The notes beneath the pieces are model-generated. The model was not told the DNA's origin. It ran no database searches and was given only the letters and a program-made list of their open reading frames with translations. Below are positions 60,341 through 64,000 of a stretch of 64,000 bases of DNA, in pieces. The DNA is taken from positions 124,001 through 188,000 of the forward strand of contig JAQMWT010000443.1 of assembly GCA_029834535.1 (NCBI GenBank), read 5' to 3'. This stretch comes from Chrysophaeum taylorii (lineage: Eukaryota; Sar; Pelagophyceae; Pelagomonadales; Pelagomonadaceae). A program made the position numbers and the translations under genes. The first letter of the stretch is position 1, and the number at the start of each line of letters is the position of its first letter.

Positions 60341-63032
60341 CAGCCTCTTTCTTTTGGCTCGACCACGTCACGTTATAGATAGACTACGTGCTTCACTCGC
60401 CACCCCGGTGTCTGTCCACACGCGCGACGTCGACCACTACAGCGAGTAAGCTGTCGTGGGGAAGATTTTCTTCCTACGTATTGGGGTGAACAGTGGACGT
60501 CCTATGCAGGCCGTCTCGGTGGCACAGCGGCTGGGTAGGAAAAAATCCGAAATTATATAAATGAGCACGCGCACATGCGCGAGCGGGCTACTGGCGCTTG
60601 CGTCCACCAACGACGGTTTAGGATTTTTTTGGTGTGCTGAGAATAAATTGGAAACAGTGGTGATGTCAATTGTGACGTAAGCGCACACGTCATCAGAAAG
60701 TAGTTTATTGTGGGACAAAATATGACGTAACCGCATATTATGATTTGGACAAAACCCTTACCGAAATTCGTTATTACCGAATTCAAGTAACCGACAGAAA
60801 ATAATCGGTGTCTCGTGGGATTGTGGGTCCCGCGCCACCTGTGAGCTTTGCCTCAAGCACACGATGGAGACTTTGCGATAATTCCAATCGACGCTCAGTT
60901 TCACATCTGTATGTTTTTTGATGGTGTTTCACCCGCGCCGCACTCTTTTCCCTCCCAGCCCCTCCAAACGTCTCTATTATGTCTCTATTTCCTTGATGCT
61001 GGGCACCTCCTCGGAAAGCACAATGTTTATGACTGGAAAAAGCGAAAATGTTCCCACATGATTGGAAAAAACAAAAATTTTCTCCCTCCAGTTCGCGCTA
61101 CAAAGTCAGACCACATTTCTTCAAGCGAGCTGGCGTTTTCCCATCTCAGCTCACTTTATTGCCCTCACAAGCTCGACGTCGATCGACATCAAGAACAAAG
61201 AGTAAAGAGGATGCTCGCCTTCTTCCAGTCCGCCATAAGCTACAGGGCCTTCTGGGACGTGGCGAGCCCCCTCCTCCTTCACGCCTGGAAGTGTACGCCC
61301 ACGTAACGTCGACCAGCTCGGAGCGTGACGCCCCCTCTCGACCTCAAGTCTCGGCGACCCTGGGATACTCCATATTTAGATGCTCGCATGAACGACTTCC
61401 CAGCAGACACGCGAGTGGACACGCGGGACGAGCATGGATACGGACGCGACGACAACCACCGGCGAATCAGCGCGCTGCGAACGGACCAGTGTGGAGACGG
61501 GCTCTCGTGAGGACGACGCGATTTTACGAACTAGCGACTATTTACAGGGCGTTTTTGGTTTGGAAGAAAAGCAGATGGAAGTTGTTGACGACGTCGAAGA
61601 GTGGCATGGGGCGGTGCCAAGAGGGGCGTTCTCACACACAAGGCACCTCGCGCTTAGGAGCTGCGCGATAGCTGGCGTCGCGAGCGACCGCGGCATCCGC
61701 GTCGTTGTGGACCCTCTCGCGCGCGACGGTTGAGCTTGGCACTGCGTTTAATTCCGGCGCACGTAGTCGGATGACACTGGGCTGATCCCCACTCCTCTAC
61801 GAAACTCGAAGAGACCGGCCTCTCCTCCGCTGCCGGATGGGTCGGGCGGCACCAGAAACGCCCAGGACTCCCCCGCGGAGTGCCTCTTCTTCTTGGTCCG
61901 TGTGCGACCCTGGGCTTCGGTGGCGGGTTCGGCCTACGGCGCTTTGCCTGGGGTTTGGCAATAAGGAAGTAGTTAGACCATGCGCCATGGGTCGGCGCCG
62001 TGTGCTCGCGGTCGGTCTTCGACGAGCTCGGGCTGGCGGCGTTACGATTCGGCTTGGGCACCGGCGAATGGCGTATTCGGTCAAACTTGCGACTCGCATT
62101 TGAGGTTTAGGGGAATCGAATCGCGGCAAAGGTTGTCTCGCCTGAAGACCCGAAGGCAAGGAAAATTGACGCATAATTCGACGGCCCGGGCATCGATCTT
62201 CTTGCCCTTCTTCCCTGCGTGTTGCATTCCAGGAAATGGTGGAGCTTCGACCTAAAAATGCCATAGCAAGTTAGCGACGACGACGCCCGGTTCTCCGACA
62301 TTCGTAAGAGAAAAGGCTGCGAGAGATGATAAGTGGGCCGCACGAAGTAACCTTGGGGAGGGTGCAAGATGCGGTGCGCCTCCGCAGGCATACGAATTTG
62401 CGACACGGATCGCACAAGAACAAACGAGAGTCGTTCGACGTCAGAAGAGGCGAATCTATGAGACAGACCGACGGATCCAGTCGCAGACGACGAACTTCGT
62501 GAGCAGGAACTTTGACATCTGGCGCGCAGGTACCTCTCGAGGCGATTATTCGCGTCTGTACTCCAGTGCGTCAAATAGTCATCGGTTCCTCCTCAGATTC
62601 GACGGGAGGCACGTTAGTTAGTCGTGCGTACGAGCAAGTTTCTGGCTGGTGATTTCCTTAAGGCGCTTCATCATCGAGAATATCCGGTGCGCGTCCTAAG
62701 CGACGCGCAAGCAACCCCCTTCCTGCGCTTCGGAATTCAGGCTCTCGCCGCGCGCTCCCTTGTATTGTGCTATTCTTTAAATTCGAGCGTCGTTGACCGT
62801 CTGGCCCGACTTAACCGGATTGCAGCGCGGTTGCTTGGGACTTTCTCGAGTTTCGCGCGTCCCTATATTACTTTGCCGTCCCATCTTGCTCCTGAGCGCG
62901 GCCCACTGTGGTCAACAGAGCTATTAATAATAAGTCAGCCTCATAATAAAAGAAGTCCTCGTCCACCGGCGTGGACCCGTTGCAATCGCGCCGTTGCTCT
63001 CTCCATGTAGGGTTAGGATAAGTGTAAGGACG
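60341..63032. other. Gene-free, partly AT-rich DNA, about 2.7 kb
   Basis: No supported gene. A related pair TGACGTAAGCGCAC and TGACGTAACCGCAT lies near 60673 and 60724. Frames at 61434-61733 (plus, 99 aa, acidic) and 62107-62574 (minus, 155 aa) have no known domain. The Helitron remnant may once have extended into this stretch. Confidence 0.4.
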
Positions 63033-63695
63033 ATGAACATCTTCCGTCTCGCCGGCGACATGTCGCACGTCGTCTCGATCCTCATATTAATCCTGCGGCT
63101 CCGGGTATCGAAGAGCGCCGTAGGCATCTCCTTGAAGACGCAGGAGTTGTTCCTGCTGGTCTTCGTGACACGCTATCTTGATTTGTTCACAACGTACTAC
63201 TCGTTGTACAACTCCTTTATGAAGGTCGCGTACGTCACGTCGACGGCCTTCATCATTTACATGATTCGGTTCAAGGAGCCCTACCGCAGCAAATACGACA
63301 AGAGCCAGGATAGCTTCTTGCACTGGAAATTTGCCGTCGCGCCGTGTGCCGCGCTGGCCCTCCTGGTCTGCCTCGTCAAACGGGAAAAGAACCCGATCGA
63401 CGTCTTGTGGACCTTCTCAATTTTTCTCGAATCTCTCGCTATCGTGCCACAGTTGTTCGTTCTGCAGCGCTACAGAGAGGTCGAGAACTTGACGGGGCAC
63501 TACGTCTTTTTTCTCGGCGCGTATCGCGGCCTCTACATACTCAACTGGGTCTACCGGTCCTACTACGAGCAGTTCTACCGTCACAATTGGCTTGTCTACG
63601 TTTGCGGCGCGGTTCAAACAGCACTTTACGTCGATTTCTTCTACTACTACGTCATCTCCAAGTACTACGGCGGCAAACTCACGCTCCCGACCTAA
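63033..63695 (+). CDS. ERD2: ER lumen protein-retaining receptor (ERD2/KDEL receptor)
   Basis: 220 aa, full family length, seven helices. MNIFRLAGDMSHVVSILILI and ISLKTQELFLLVFVTRYLDL are near-identical to ERD2 of other eukaryotes, as are ESLAIVPQLFVLQRYREVEN and TGHYVFFLGAYRGLYILNW, which hold ligand-pocket and retrieval residues (the Arg, Asp and Glu of the K/HDEL pocket). The receptor cycles between Golgi and ER and returns escaped ER proteins in COPI vesicles. No intron is needed. The ATG at 63033 aligns with the family start; the frame is open 39 bp further up. Confidence 0.97.
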   Translation: MNIFRLAGDMSHVVSILILILRLRVSKSAVGISLKTQELFLLVFVTRYLDLFTTYYSLYNSFMKVAYVTSTAFIIYMIRFKEPYRSKYDKSQDSFLHWKFAVAPCAALALLVCLVKREKNPIDVLWTFSIFLESLAIVPQLFVLQRYREVENLTGHYVFFLGAYRGLYILNWVYRSYYEQFYRHNWLVYVCGAVQTALYVDFFYYYVISKYYGGKLTLPT

Positions 63696-64000
63696 AGGGG
63701 GACGGTCGATGGTGGTGGCGTTCTCGTCGCCCAGCAACAACAACGACTACAACTCGCGCAATAATCACGAACGTGTCCCTGATGTATCTTTGGGTTTTCC
63801 TTCTCCGAAGCCGCACGTGGAATGGAATGGAATGGAATGGAATGGAATTCCCCCGTCCCCCTCTTCGTAAGCAGCCCACGTCGAAACAACAAAGCAAGAA
63901 AGTATCGATTGAAATGAGACGTTGCGCGATGATGCTCTCCTCCTTCTCCTCTTTGTCTCCGCGCGGCGGCGTCGTTTTCAGTTTGGTAGCACGGCCTTTT
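63696..64000. other. 3' flank with GGAAT microsatellite
   Basis: About 300 bp after the KDEL receptor. GGAAT/GAATG units repeat at 63819-63847. No gene is seen up to the right edge. Confidence 0.5.

Noticed and set aside
61434-62574. Frames near 61.5-62.5 kb as exons of a gene
   Set aside because: They are short, in different frames and on both strands, with no motif; old transposon DNA is as likely.

Overview
The window is nuclear DNA of a eukaryotic alga with a red-lineage secondary plastid, most likely a photosynthetic stramenopile; a pelagophyte-like alga is my best guess, by inference only. Three nuclear genes encode plastid-type proteins with ER-type signal peptides: Tic110, with an F-A-P motif after the signal peptide as in bipartite plastid targeting, the red-type Rubisco activase CbbX, and YidD. 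A BBSome subunit (BBIP10) implies a ciliated stage. SF3B2, NF-YB, a KDEL receptor, a LIM protein and spliceosomal introns rule out a bacterium. Introns are rare and very short (38 to 118 bp where I could resolve them), and coding DNA is GC-rich.

Layout. 0-6.9 kb: a CYRI/FAM49 gene cut by the left edge, a uridine kinase with a signal peptide, a histidine-rich membrane protein, and a head-to-tail pair of carbohydrate genes (a GT92-sulfotransferase fusion and a PC-esterase). 7-9.7 kb: transposon remnants (a 5'-truncated LINE with target-site duplication, a hAT remnant, a SINE-like element). 10-16 kb: a compact gene block (two-exon membrane protein, DUF6817-like protein, SF3B2, SET protein, CREST-like membrane protein). 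16-23.5 kb: repeats, an AT-rich island and a decayed kinase/LRR locus. 23.5-32 kb: a two-repeat K+ channel and Tic110. 33.5-41.6 kb: an unknown signal-anchored protein, an HNH-like membrane protein, a coiled-coil protein overlapping NF-YB, an alpha/beta hydrolase, a tandem repeat, a Helitron remnant, a 2OG-oxygenase and YidD. 42.5-50 kb: sulfotransferase, LIM protein, a four-exon HIT protein and a Kelch protein. 50-52.3 kb: AT-richer repeat DNA. 52.3-59.8 kb: two glycosyltransferases, a three-exon YkgJ-family protein, CbbX, BBIP10 and a PP2C phosphatase. 59.8-63 kb: a second Helitron remnant and unassigned DNA. The KDEL receptor closes the window.

How the genes relate. There is no single pathway, but two themes recur. 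Five secretory-route genes look like builders or modifiers of an extracellular, probably sulfated, glycan: GT92-sulfotransferase, PC-esterase, sulfotransferase, GT8 and a possible further GT. A second set serves plastid biogenesis and carbon fixation. Genes are packed tightly: seven divergent pairs have 24 to 205 bp between start codons, and one convergent pair overlaps by 6 bp. I found no tRNA, rRNA or CRISPR. The most unusual single genes are the GT92-sulfotransferase fusion and the tandem K+ channel.
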